Shown one piece after another: positions 1 through 8,248 of a stretch of 64,000 nt of DNA. The stretch is taken from contig NZ_CP045721.1 in NCBI RefSeq assembly GCF_009646115.1, forward strand, positions 186,001 through 250,000, read 5' to 3'. The notes under the pieces were generated by a model. It searched no databases. It was given only the letters and a program-made list of their open reading frames with translations, and was not told the DNA's origin. A program made the translations under genes and the position numbers. Position 1 is the stretch's first letter, and each line of letters begins with the position of its first letter. Source of the DNA: Pantoea eucalypti. GTDB lineage: Bacteria > Pseudomonadota > Gammaproteobacteria > Enterobacterales > Enterobacteriaceae.

Positions 1-711
1 CCGTTACAGATTGGCCTTTTACTCTTTCCTGATGTCACACAACTCGATCTAACCGGTCCCTGGGAGGTGTTTGCGCGCACGCCCGACACCAGTTGTCATC
101 TGGTCTGGAAAGATCTACAGCCAGTGCGTTCCGATCGAGGCCTGTCTGTATTGCCCACCATGACGTTTGATACATGCCCGCAACTGGATGTGATCTGTGT
201 GCCCGGCGGACCGGGTCAAATCGCCCTGATGTCAGATGACGTTACGCTGAACTTCCTTCAAAAGCAGGCCGCTCAGGCACAGTGGATTACATCGGTCTGT
301 ACCGGATCGCTGGTGCTGGGGGCTGCCGGATTGCTTAAAGGATATCGCGCGACATCGCACTGGAGTTCAATCGATCAGCTGGCCTTGCTGGGTGCGGATC
401 CGGTCAGTCAGCGGGTGGTGCGTGACCGTAATCGCATCAGCGGGGCAGGTGTGACCTCGGGCATCGATTTTGCCCTGACGCTGGTGGCAGAAATCGCAGG
501 TGACGCAGTGGCGAAAGCGGTTCAGCTACAGATGGAATATGATCCACAACCGCCATTCACCAGCGGTTCCCCTAAGACCGCACCGCCACAGGAAGTCGAG
601 CAGGCAAAGGCGAAGATGGCGGCGTTTATTGCTACGCGCCGGGCCGCAACCATGCGTGCCGCACAGCGACTACAGGCTGAACAGCTTCCGGATGCCGGGA
701 ATACGCAATAG
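1..711 (+). CDS. inhA: Isonitrile hydratase (DJ-1/PfpI family), 5' end outside window
   Basis: Hydrates isonitriles to N-substituted formamides; cytosolic. The frame is open from base 1, and the residues before the GTG at 67 (IGLLLFPDV, LDLTGPWEVF) are the conserved first strand and helix of the family, so the true start lies upstream of the window and the GTG is internal. Visible family hallmarks are the VPGGPGQ loop, the nucleophile elbow SVCTGSLVLGAAGLL with its Cys, the AT(S)HW segment and the C-terminal QMEYDPQPPF block seen in Pseudomonas isonitrile hydratase. The gene looks intact to the stop. What follows is hydrolase debris, so no operon partner is visible downstream. A generic DJ-1/PfpI amidotransferase-like protein is the alternative, but the C-terminal signature favours the specific call. 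Confidence 0.85.
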   Translation, partial: PLQIGLLLFPDVTQLDLTGPWEVFARTPDTSCHLVWKDLQPVRSDRGLSVLPTMTFDTCPQLDVICVPGGPGQIALMSDDVTLNFLQKQAAQAQWITSVCTGSLVLGAAGLLKGYRATSHWSSIDQLALLGADPVSQRVVRDRNRISGAGVTSGIDFALTLVAEIAGDAVAKAVQLQMEYDPQPPFTSGSPKTAPPQEVEQAKAKMAAFIATRRAATMRAAQRLQAEQLPDAGNTQ

Positions 712-869
712 CAGCAGTAAGAGTGACATCGAAAGGAGCAATGTCAGGGCGATAACCCGTAATTTATCGCCCGGCGTCGGGATGTGGATCGCGGCGGTCT
801 GCAAGTTAATCAGCACTGTCCCATCACCCGGTTTCTTCAGTAAAGATAAGCTGCACCATAAGCGCCTGG

Positions 870-1328
870 AAAACCTGGCATTTCGGTTTTCACTGCGTGG
901 ATGATTTACAGGAAGCACTGATTACCGGCAGAGAAGCGATCTATCCCGACTGGTTTTTTAACCGTAAGTCAGCCAATCCACATCGCATCGATGCGGCGGC
1001 CCGTCATGAATATCTGCGTGTTTTTCAGCAACCCGGCGCATTGCGGGCTGGGTTGGCTTTTTACCGGGCCTTTGCGCAGTCGGCAGAGCCGAATCGCCAG
1101 CGTGCGCGAAAAGGTAAACTGGCTGTGCCACTGCTGGCAATTACCGCCGATCAGGGATCGATTCCTGATATGGCGACACCGTTACGCGCCGTTGCGCACC
1201 AGGTTAGCAGTCAAATTATCCTTAACTGTGGTCATTTTATTCCTGACGAACAACCGGTGAAATTAGCGGAAATACTGGCAAACTTTTTTACTCACACCAC
1301 GAATAAAAGCGAATTAACGCCTCTGTAA
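870..1328 (+). pseudogene. Alpha/beta hydrolase, C-terminal remnant
   Basis: The frame reads TWHFGFHCVDDLQEAL, then GREAIYPDWFF, then PLLAITADQGS and CGHFIPDEQP. This is the cap domain, the acid-residue strand and the catalytic His loop (GHF.PDEQP) of epoxide-hydrolase/haloacetate-dehalogenase-like alpha/beta hydrolases. The N-terminal half, with the oxyanion HG motif and the nucleophile, is absent, so the enzyme cannot be active. The open frame can start at a GTG at 897, but homology runs upstream of it to about 870. Bases 712-869 hold nothing I recognise. Presumably the gene was deleted on its 5' side next to inhA. Confidence 0.7.
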
Positions 1329-1568
1329 ATAAGGGAAAGTAATAGTGTGCAGCGGATTATTAATATTCTTGCTGATCCGCTGCTATCTCATACGCCTTTC
1401 CAGTAAATATGTCTATCTTATTGATTTTAAATCACTAACTGTGGGTTATTCCGCGTTGCTTTCTGAGTCGTGCTGTGAATAAATAAACCGTCATTATCAT
1501 CCACCTTCAGGATGAGTTAAATAAAACCGTCGGCAGCAGACTGCCGATAGCATATTGCCGGGGCTGCG
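1329..1568. other. Intergenic, leader of amidohydrolase/ABC operon
   Basis: AT-rich 240-base gap with no convincing ORF. It must carry the promoter for the operon starting at 1569; I could not assign -35/-10 boxes with confidence. Confidence 0.4.
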
Positions 1569-2756
1569 ATGAATCAGGAAAAGGCACGACTGGCCGGAGA
1601 AATTAAAGCCGGAGTTAATGAACTGGAATCGCAATTAGTGGCGATTCGACGTGATATCCATGCGCATCCTGAATTAGGCTTTGATACGCTGCGCACAGCC
1701 AGGCTGGTCACCGACTATCTGCAGGCGCTGGGACTTCATCCCCGCACCGGTGTAGGTCGCAGCGGTGTGGTGGTGGATATCGACGGTGCAGAGCCGGGCA
1801 AAACATTGCTGTTGCGCGCCGACATGGACGCGCTGCCAATCCAGGAACAGACCGGTTTACCTTTTGCCAGCCGCTATCCTGGTAAAATGCACGCCTGCGG
1901 TCACGATATTCACACTGCGACGATGCTGGGTGTGGCAACGTTATTACCACGCTATCGTCAGCAGCTTAAAGGGCGCGTCCGGCTGATTTTCCAGCCTGCA
2001 GAAGAAACACCCGAAAGTGGTGCTGAAGCGATGATCGCGGACGGCGTAGCGGAGGGCATCGACTGGGCTGTCACTTTGCATAACAAGCCTGAACTGGCGG
2101 CGGGGGAAGTTGCCCTGACACGCGGTGCCAGCACCGCCTCCAGCGACGAATTCGATGTCACGGTACACGGCGTATCCACACACGCGGCACGTCCGCACAT
2201 GGGCACCGATCCAATACTCGCCACCGTGCATCTTATCAGCCAGTTGCAGACCATCATTTCTCGTGAACGCGATCCTGCACACTCTGCCGTCCTGACTATT
2301 GGGCACATTCAGGGTGGGACTACCCACAATATCATTCCTGACAGCTGTCTGTTCCAGGGCACCATCCGCACCAAATCGCCAGAAGTGCGTGCTGCCATGG
2401 AAGCCTCATTTAAGCGGATGTGCGAGGGGGTGGCGCTGGCACAGAACGTGCGCGTGGAGGTTAACTTCCAGCGTGGTGTGCCGCCATTAATGAATGACGA
2501 TCGCCTGATTGATTCACTGGAAGAGATTCTGTCGCATCAGTTTGATAAAGCGATCATCGCGCAGCCCAGCGCCAGCTTTGGCGCCGAAGATTTTTCACTG
2601 TTCACCGAACGGGTTCCGGGTTGCCAGATCCATATTGGTTCGGCCACGCCAGGCCGGGACGATCATCTGCATAATTCCGATTATCAGCCTGATGAACGAA
2701 GCATTACCGCCGGGACGCAGGCGCTGACCCGCCTTGCAATTGATTTGCTCTCTTAA
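1569..2756 (+). CDS. M20 family metal-dependent amidohydrolase (hippurate/IAA-amino acid hydrolase type)
   Basis: Predicted cytosolic enzyme that splits N-acyl or amide-linked amino acids. The 395 residues match the usual M20D length. The di-metal site is visible: RADMDAL at about 83-89, HACGHDIH at about 108-115 (Cys110 and His112 as ligands), and PAEETPESGAEAM near 143 with the catalytic and ligand Glu pair. The dimerisation (lid) domain occupies the middle and the last metal His is in the C-terminal HIGSATPGRDDHLHN region. It is first in an operon with a polar amino-acid ABC importer (next gene 21 bases away), so the likely job is to release an amino acid from a conjugate that the transporter brings in. 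The substrate cannot be read from sequence; plant-derived auxin conjugates are one possibility. Confidence 0.9.
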   Translation: MNQEKARLAGEIKAGVNELESQLVAIRRDIHAHPELGFDTLRTARLVTDYLQALGLHPRTGVGRSGVVVDIDGAEPGKTLLLRADMDALPIQEQTGLPFASRYPGKMHACGHDIHTATMLGVATLLPRYRQQLKGRVRLIFQPAEETPESGAEAMIADGVAEGIDWAVTLHNKPELAAGEVALTRGASTASSDEFDVTVHGVSTHAARPHMGTDPILATVHLISQLQTIISRERDPAHSAVLTIGHIQGGTTHNIIPDSCLFQGTIRTKSPEVRAAMEASFKRMCEGVALAQNVRVEVNFQRGVPPLMNDDRLIDSLEEILSHQFDKAIIAQPSASFGAEDFSLFTERVPGCQIHIGSATPGRDDHLHNSDYQPDERSITAGTQALTRLAIDLLS

Positions 2757-2777
2757 TAATAAATAAATGAGGTTTTT

Positions 2778-3626
2778 ATGATGATGCGCAACCGTCTGTT
2801 CACGGCTTCTCTGACCGTGGCACTGCTCGCCACTTCCGCATTCAGCCAGGCGAAAGATTTCGGCACACTGAAGTTTGCTACCGAAGCGGCCTATCCTCCG
2901 TTTAACCAGACTACGCCGAGCGGTAAAATCGTGGGCTATGAACCGGATATGGTGGCGGAACTGGCAAAGCGTGCAGGCTTTAAATATGAAATCATCGCGC
3001 AGAAATGGTCGGGCATGATTCCTGGCCTGATCGACGGTAAATATGATGCAGTGGTCGACGCCGTGACTGTGACGCCAAAGCGTGCTGAAGCGATCGATTT
3101 CACCCATCAGTACACCGTCAGCGTCTCAAGTTTTGTGACCGCCAAAAAAAGCCCACTGGCCACGCTGCCAGGCAGTGGCACGGTTGTGACGGCGGATGAT
3201 GCCGCTGGCATGAAAAAAGCGATCGACGATCTGAAAACCACCTTTAAAGGAAAAACGATCGCGGTACAGGTTGCCACCATTCAGGCGGACTTCCTGCAAA
3301 AATATCTGGGCGATGTCGCCACCATTCGCACGTATCAGGCCGGTCCTGAAACCTTCGCCGACCTGATGAATGGCCGCGTCGATGCCGTCATGGCTTCGCG
3401 CACCAACCTTAACGCCTTTGTGAAAAAAAACAGCGATGCGATCAGTAGCAGCGGCTACGGCTTCTCCGGTGGCGTGCTGGGTGCGGGATCGGCCATTGGT
3501 CTGCGTAAAGGCAACAGCGAGCTGCAGCAGGTGCTGAATCAGGCGCTGGATTCCATGATCAAAGACGGAACGCTGAGCAAACTGTCGATTAAATGGTTTG
3601 GCGAAGATGTCGCGCCAAAAGCGTAA
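2778..3626 (+). CDS. ABC transporter periplasmic amino-acid-binding protein (family 3)
   Basis: Captures an amino acid or related solute in the periplasm and delivers it to the permeases encoded just downstream. A Sec signal peptide is plain: charged MMMRNR, a hydrophobic stretch, then SAFSQA-KD as the cleavage region. The mature start FGTLKFATEAAYPPFNQ and the GYEPDMVAELAKRAGF segment are the standard lobe I of the SBP_bac_3 fold; DAVVDAVTVTPKRAEAIDF is the hinge region. Length (282 residues) is normal. The stop is only 6 bases before the next start, which supports co-transcription and probably coupled translation. Confidence 0.92.
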   Translation: MMMRNRLFTASLTVALLATSAFSQAKDFGTLKFATEAAYPPFNQTTPSGKIVGYEPDMVAELAKRAGFKYEIIAQKWSGMIPGLIDGKYDAVVDAVTVTPKRAEAIDFTHQYTVSVSSFVTAKKSPLATLPGSGTVVTADDAAGMKKAIDDLKTTFKGKTIAVQVATIQADFLQKYLGDVATIRTYQAGPETFADLMNGRVDAVMASRTNLNAFVKKNSDAISSSGYGFSGGVLGAGSAIGLRKGNSELQQVLNQALDSMIKDGTLSKLSIKWFGEDVAPKA

Positions 3627-3632
3627 CGGCTG

Positions 3633-4358
3633 ATGTTGATGAATATTGACTGGCAGATTCTGGGTTTCGGCGATGAGGGATGGGGTGGTGTGTTGCTTAA
3701 CGCCGCAGCCGTTACTGTCAGCGTATCACTCTGCGCCTGGTTGCTGGGAGCGATGCTGGGCAGCGTACTTTGCTGGATGCAGATTGCTGGATCGCGCTGG
3801 CAGCAGCGGCTTGCGGCAGGCTACATCACGCTGTTTCGCGGCGTGCCGGAACTGCTGGTGATCTATCTGTTCTACTTTGGTGGACGCCAGGTGGTCTCCA
3901 CCGTGGGCAACGCGCTGGGATTCCAGGGACCGTTCGATGTGAACGGTTTTGTCGCGGGTGCGATCGCCATCGGGCTGATCTCCGGCGCCTATCAAAGTGG
4001 TGTGTTTCGCGGCGCGTTCTACGCCATTCCGGGCGGTACGCTGGAAGCCGCGACGGTAACCGGCATGGGGCGGCTGATGATGTTTCGACGCATTATCGTG
4101 CCGCAGGCGTTACGCACTGCGCTGCCGGGCATGGGCAACCAGTGGCAATCTGTTATCAAAGAGTCGGCGCTGGTCTCTGTCACCGGACTGGTCGAAACCA
4201 TGAATCAGGTTTCCACGGCAGCCAACTCCACCCAAATGTCCTTTTTCTTCTACAGCGTGGGTGCGGTGATCTACCTGATTATCACCACCTGTTCCGATAT
4301 GGTTTTCCGCTACGTGGAAAAGTTTGCGATGCGCGGTCAACAGCGCGTGAAGGGGTAA
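3633..4358 (+). CDS. Amino-acid ABC transporter permease (HisQ/ArtQ type)
   Basis: Inner-membrane subunit of the importer. It has several hydrophobic segments and the cytoplasmic EAA loop that docks on the ATPase: GTLEAATVTGMG near residue 137 followed by FRRIIVPQALRTALPG. FRGVPELLVIYLFYFGG is typical of the His/Glu/Gln/Arg permease family. Two start codons sit close together (3633 ATG and 3639 ATG); either gives the same transmembrane layout. It pairs with the second permease 9 bases downstream to form a heterodimer. Confidence 0.9.
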   Translation: MLMNIDWQILGFGDEGWGGVLLNAAAVTVSVSLCAWLLGAMLGSVLCWMQIAGSRWQQRLAAGYITLFRGVPELLVIYLFYFGGRQVVSTVGNALGFQGPFDVNGFVAGAIAIGLISGAYQSGVFRGAFYAIPGGTLEAATVTGMGRLMMFRRIIVPQALRTALPGMGNQWQSVIKESALVSVTGLVETMNQVSTAANSTQMSFFFYSVGAVIYLIITTCSDMVFRYVEKFAMRGQQRVKG

Positions 4359-4367
4359 GGAGTCCAC

Positions 4368-5054
4368 GTGGATATGATGTTTTTACAGCAGACGCTGGTG
4401 GCGTTGCTGAAAGGATTACCGCTGACTATCAACCTGGCGCTGCTCTCGCTACTGGGCGGGGGCGTGCTGGCGCTGCTGCTTAATCTGCTGCGCATGACGC
4501 GCGTCGGCAGTTTTTTCTGTCGTTTCTACGTCTGGCTATTTCGCGGTACGCCGCTGCTGATCCAGATTTTTATGGTCTATTACGGCCTCGGCAGTTTACC
4601 GGCGGTGCGTGAAAGCCTGTTCTGGCCGCTGCTGCGCGATCCTTACTGGTGTGGTTTGCTGGCGCTGATCCTCAACGATGCGGCGTACACCTCGGAGATC
4701 CTGCGTGGCGGGCTGCGCGCGGTCAGTCAGCAATCCCTAGAGGCTGCCAAAGTCTCGGGCATGTCGTCCTATAAGATCTTTACCCGCATCACCTTACCGA
4801 TTGCGATTCGACAGGCGCTACCGGCTTACAGCAATGAAATCATCTCGATGATTAAAGCGACGTCGCTGGTCAGCACCATCAGCCTGATGGAGATGACCGG
4901 TATTGCTGACTCAATAGTCTCTTCCACTTTCCGCGCGCTTGAAGTGTTCCTGAGCGCGGCGGTGATCTACCTGATACTCACCATGCTGGTCAGCAAAGGG
5001 GTATCGATGCTGGAACGACGCTTATCACCTTACTATTTTGGAGCACGCTCATGA
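4368..5054 (+). CDS. Amino-acid ABC transporter permease (HisM type)
   Basis: Second inner-membrane subunit. FRGTPLLIQIFMVYYGLG and the EAA loop QQSLEAAKVSGMSSYKIF with ITLPIAIRQALPAYSNE are the family hallmarks. The translated start is a GTG at 4368 preceded by AAGGAG at good spacing; an ATG two codons in is possible. The last four bases overlap the start of the ATPase gene (ATGA), so translation is coupled. Confidence 0.9.
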   Translation: MDMMFLQQTLVALLKGLPLTINLALLSLLGGGVLALLLNLLRMTRVGSFFCRFYVWLFRGTPLLIQIFMVYYGLGSLPAVRESLFWPLLRDPYWCGLLALILNDAAYTSEILRGGLRAVSQQSLEAAKVSGMSSYKIFTRITLPIAIRQALPAYSNEIISMIKATSLVSTISLMEMTGIADSIVSSTFRALEVFLSAAVIYLILTMLVSKGVSMLERRLSPYYFGARS

Positions 5055-5830
5055 CCGCACCAACCATCATGCTGAGTCATCTCAGAAAGAGTTATGCGGG
5101 ACATGAAGTGCTGCACGACATCAGCCTGACCGCGCAGGATGGCGATGTGATTTCGCTGATTGGTGCGAGTGGGTCGGGTAAAAGTACGTTATTACGCTGC
5201 ATTCCCTTTCTGGAAGTGCCGCAGGCGGGCGAAATCGCGGTCGGGGAGGTAAACGTTACGCTGGATAACGCCGATGAAAAACTAAGTCGCGAGCAGCGCC
5301 GCCGTATCAAGCTGATGCGGATGCAGCTCGGCTTTGTGTTTCAGAGCTTCAACCTGTGGCCGCATAAAACCGTGATGCAAAATATCATCGAAGCGCCGGT
5401 TCATGTGCAGAAGCGCAGTCATAAAGAGGCAGTTGAAGAAGCCGAAGCGCTGCTGCATAAAGTGGGACTCTATGCAAAACGCGACGCCTGGCCGTCGCAA
5501 CTCTCTGGCGGACAGCAGCAGCGCGTGGCAATTGCCCGGGCGCTGGCGCAGCAGCCGAAAGCGATCCTGTTTGATGAGCCGACCTCTGCGCTGGATCCGG
5601 AGCTGGTGGGGGAAGTATTACGAGTGATACGCAGCCTGGCAGAAGAGGGACGCACCATGATTATCGTGACGCACGAAATGGGCTTTGCGCGTGACGTGTC
5701 GAACAAAGCGGTGTTTCTGCATCAGGGCATGATTGAGGAGTCCGGTTCGCCGGAGCAGGTGTTCCTTGACCCCATCTCGCCACGCTGCCGAACCTTCGTG
5801 AACAGCCACTTTGAGCGTAATGCAGGCTAG
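5051..5830 (+). CDS. Amino-acid ABC transporter ATP-binding protein (HisP/GlnQ type)
   Basis: Cytoplasmic ATPase that powers the importer. All nucleotide-binding motifs are intact: Walker [10 protein letters not shown] near residue 38, Q-loop [13 protein letters not shown], signature [15 protein letters not shown], Walker [14 protein letters not shown] and the switch His in [10 protein letters not shown]. It is the last gene of the operon, directly followed by a strong terminator. All parts of a five-gene uptake-and-hydrolysis unit are present and uninterrupted. Confidence 0.93.
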   Translation: MTAPTIMLSHLRKSYAGHEVLHDISLTAQDGDVISLIGASGSGKSTLLRCIPFLEVPQAGEIAVGEVNVTLDNADEKLSREQRRRIKLMRMQLGFVFQSFNLWPHKTVMQNIIEAPVHVQKRSHKEAVEEAEALLHKVGLYAKRDAWPSQLSGGQQQRVAIARALAQQPKAILFDEPTSALDPELVGEVLRVIRSLAEEGRTMIIVTHEMGFARDVSNKAVFLHQGMIEESGSPEQVFLDPISPRCRTFVNSHFERNAG

Positions 5831-5877
5831 AGCAGCAGGGGAACGTATTACCGCTAAGCCGCGTGTCTTAAAATCAG

Positions 5878-5907
5878 AAAACCCCGGAAGCATTTCCGGG
5901 GTTTTTT
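5878..5907 (+). terminator. Rho-independent terminator of the ABC operon
   Basis: CCCCGGAA and TTCCGGGG arms around a short loop are followed by seven T, 50 bases after the ATPase stop. The A-run on the left arm means it may also work for transcripts from the right. Confidence 0.9.
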
Positions 5908-5957
5908 TCAGCCAGGCTGGGTGATTCAGATGAGCCTGTAAACGCAATATCCTGAAA

Positions 5958-6665
5958 TTAAGGATTGAAAACAGGGCGGCCCGCTTCAACCAGTGCCTGC
6001 CACTGCTGATAGCTGGGACGGCGCTGGATGTTTGAATACCACGCTTTCAGAGCAGTACATTCGTCTGGCACAGCAAGGTTCACCAGAGCCGCGAAGATCA
6101 TGCCGCCGGTTACAGCGATGTCGGCCATCGTAAACGTATTGCCCGCGACATAAGGCTGTGAGCGTAAAACGGCATCGAAATAGTGCATGCCACGGATGGC
6201 CTTTTCACGCATCTTCTCACCCCATTCCACATTCTGATAGAGCTCAACCTCTGGCCCTAATCCTGCGGTGGCATGGTGGAAATAGACGCTGACCGCATCA
6301 AGAAATTCGATTTCAGCCCGTTTGGTCATCATATGGATAACGCCTTTTTCTACCGGCGTGACGCCCGTCAGAACAGGGTTTTCATCCAGCACGTCCAGAT
6401 ATTGCGTAATCGCGGTGCACTCTGCGATCAGCGTTCCATCTTTCAGCGCTAATACTGGCAGGGTTCCTGAGTAATTGATCGCTAAAAATTCAGGCTTTTT
6501 GTGCTCGCCTTTCCACAGATTGATCGGAATAAATTTCACCTGAGAAAGTAATCCTTTTTCCGCCAGGGCAATTCTTACCCGAGCAGGATAAGGGCCATCA
6601 TACCAGTCATAGATTTTCATCGAGGGGAGTGAAGAAGCTGCAGATGCATTGTTGATATCAGTCAT
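5958..6665 (-). CDS. Glutathione S-transferase family protein
   Basis: Probable cytosolic GST acting on electrophiles. After a short variable tail the thioredoxin-like domain starts at MKIYDWYDGPYPARVRIAL; SGTLPVLALKDG holds the cis-Pro and LIAECTAITQYLD the glutathione-contacting segment. The all-alpha domain ends with the N-capping motif YVAGNTFTMADIAV. At 235 residues it is a normal length. The gene is divergent from a TetR regulator across a 135-base region with two operator-like repeats, one of which overlaps its ribosome-binding zone, so local repression by that TetR protein is likely. A related TetR/GST pair lies at 56.8-58.4 kb. Confidence 0.9.
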   Translation of the reverse strand: MTDINNASAASSLPSMKIYDWYDGPYPARVRIALAEKGLLSQVKFIPINLWKGEHKKPEFLAINYSGTLPVLALKDGTLIAECTAITQYLDVLDENPVLTGVTPVEKGVIHMMTKRAEIEFLDAVSVYFHHATAGLGPEVELYQNVEWGEKMREKAIRGMHYFDAVLRSQPYVAGNTFTMADIAVTGGMIFAALVNLAVPDECTALKAWYSNIQRRPSYQQWQALVEAGRPVFNP

Positions 6666-6678
6666 GATTAAAATACCT

Positions 6679-6753
6679 ACCTGTCAATTGGTAGGTAGAT
6701 AGTGGCGCCAGATTTTTATCCTGTCAAGACCTATCTACCAGTTGGCAGGTAAA
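6679..6753. promoter_or_regulatory. Two TetR-type operators between GST and tetR
   Basis: Site 1 (6679-6696) reads ACCTGTCAATTGGTAGGT, an imperfect palindrome around CAATTG, inside longer TACCTACC/GGTAGGTA arms. Site 2 (6729-6753) starts ACCTATCTA and ends GCAGGTAAA with CAGTTGG in the centre. Both lie in the divergent promoter region. Near copies occur upstream of the second TetR/GST pair (58427-58451 and 57454-57473). Confidence 0.7.
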
Positions 6754-6800
6754 ATTTTTTCTTTATAATGGGTTTAAACTTCAATAAGGAAAACCGACTG

Positions 6801-7370
6801 ATGAGCCTGAACGCACGTGAAGCTATCCTGGCAGCAGCAAAGAGTGCTGCTCAGAATCATGGCTATAACGGGATTAACTTTCGCAGCATCGCTGATGAGG
6901 TGGGGATTAAGAATGCCAGTATCTATTATCATTTCGCCAGCAAAGCCAACCTGGGGGCCGCCGTCGCTAACCGATACTGTCAGGACACGGCGCAGAATTT
7001 AAAAACCATTCGCGAACAAAGTGCGTCACCGGATGAGGCGCTGCAGCGTTATCCGCAGATTTTCCGTATGTCGCTGGAAGATGCCAACCGGCTCTGTCTC
7101 TCCAGCTTTATGGCAGCGGAATATGACGATCTGCCGGAGGAAGTGAAGCGCGAGGTGCAGTGTTTCGTTGAGGCGAACGTTGAGTGGCTGACGCAGGTCC
7201 TTAATGAAAAGGAACCTGATAATACCGGGAAAAATGCTCAGCGCGGACTGGCGATCTACACCGCAGTGGCCGGTGCGCAATTAATTGCCCGCACGCGTCA
7301 GGATATTAACCTTTTCGATAGCCTGATTATGACCTATCAGGAGACCGGCCTGATTCCGCTGTCGCGATGA
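6801..7370 (+). CDS. TetR/AcrR family repressor
   Basis: Predicted dimeric repressor of itself and the divergent GST gene. The N-terminal HTH is clear: INFRSIADEVGIKNASIYYHF at about residues 25-45. The rest is the helical ligand-binding domain. I chose ATG 6801 because AAGGAAAA lies at the right distance and MSLNAREAIL is the normal family N-terminus; a longer version from 6768 would add residues without a ribosome site. It is closely similar along its whole length to the TetR protein at 56830-57393 (shared HGYNG/QGYNG, SIYYHF, NRLCL), so the two are paralogues. Confidence 0.9.
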   Translation: MSLNAREAILAAAKSAAQNHGYNGINFRSIADEVGIKNASIYYHFASKANLGAAVANRYCQDTAQNLKTIREQSASPDEALQRYPQIFRMSLEDANRLCLSSFMAAEYDDLPEEVKREVQCFVEANVEWLTQVLNEKEPDNTGKNAQRGLAIYTAVAGAQLIARTRQDINLFDSLIMTYQETGLIPLSR

Positions 7371-7373
7371 ACA

Positions 7374-8144
7374 TTATCCTTCAGGCACATAAATCGACAT
7401 CTTCAGCGAGGGCGCATCATTCGACATGAAGCTGGAATAACTGAAATTTCGCTTCACGCCATCCTTGCCTGTCAGGCATTTTGTCCCGGAGACGGGAGCA
7501 GCTATCACATGCTCGTTCCACCATTCGCTGAATTCCTGACACTCGCGCTCAAGCCGGCTAATGAGTGATGGAAATGCGGGGTTATGCGCATTTCGATCGT
7601 AGTCAGCATGAAACAGGCCCAGCATTCTTTGGGCTTCTTTATGCCAGGTGTCTCCGAACAGGGCACGGGCCTCAGCTGTGGTCAGCATGAAAATCAGGAT
7701 GTTCCTGTCTTTGACCGATAACTGGCCGAAGTCGGTGATCAGCTCTGCAGCAGCGCTGTTCCATATCAGCACATCCCAGTGTGCGTTAGTGACGTAGGCG
7801 GGCTCGGCTAAGCTCCGAATCAGTTTGATTACGCCCTCCGGAATAACGCCGTCGTTCTCAGTCTCTGTTTTCCGGCGAGTAAGCGACTGCAGATGCAGCA
7901 CCTCGACCTTATCAAGCTCCAGCGCCCGGCCCAGCGCGCTGACGATCCGGTCTGAGAGCGTGTCTACCCGGCCCTGTTCGATTTTTGTATACCATTCTGT
8001 ACTGATGCCAATTCTTGCTGCGACCTCTTCACGCCGTAATCCCGGCGTGCGACGCCTTTCACGGGTTCTTAAATCCCTGCTGTCAGGCTTGGTCCTGGCG
8101 CGGCGCGAACGCAGGAAATGACTTAATTCACTTTTTGGCTGCAT
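7374..8144 (-). CDS. XRE-family regulator with MmyB-like ligand-binding domain
   Basis: Residues 1-75 form an HTH_XRE domain (GLRREEVAARIGISTEWYTKIEQGR), typical of the GLRREEVA subgroup. The C-terminal part (YVTNAHWDVLIWNSAAAELI, then WWNEHVI) is the MmyB/MLTR PAS-like ligand-binding domain. These regulators usually control an adjacent oxidoreductase gene. Here the divergent neighbour is an MDR oxidoreductase starting at 8249, with a 104-base shared promoter region. The gene converges with tetR and is separated from it by 3 bases. Confidence 0.9.
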   Translation of the reverse strand: MQPKSELSHFLRSRRARTKPDSRDLRTRERRRTPGLRREEVAARIGISTEWYTKIEQGRVDTLSDRIVSALGRALELDKVEVLHLQSLTRRKTETENDGVIPEGVIKLIRSLAEPAYVTNAHWDVLIWNSAAAELITDFGQLSVKDRNILIFMLTTAEARALFGDTWHKEAQRMLGLFHADYDRNAHNPAFPSLISRLERECQEFSEWWNEHVIAAPVSGTKCLTGKDGVKRNFSYSSFMSNDAPSLKMSIYVPEG

Positions 8145-8248
8145 GAGTTAACCTGGTCGTGATTTATACCCCTATAAAACTAGTCTATTTTCGCCACCGT
8201 TAAGCCCTTTTATAGTCGTGTTCTCTACAGCAGATGAGAGGTAACACT

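Noticed and set aside
670-918. 82-codon minus ORF with a Leu-rich run next to inhA
   Set aside because: Looked like the tail of a transporter (SLLLLLL) but no further family features; overlaps inhA and the hydrolase remnant.
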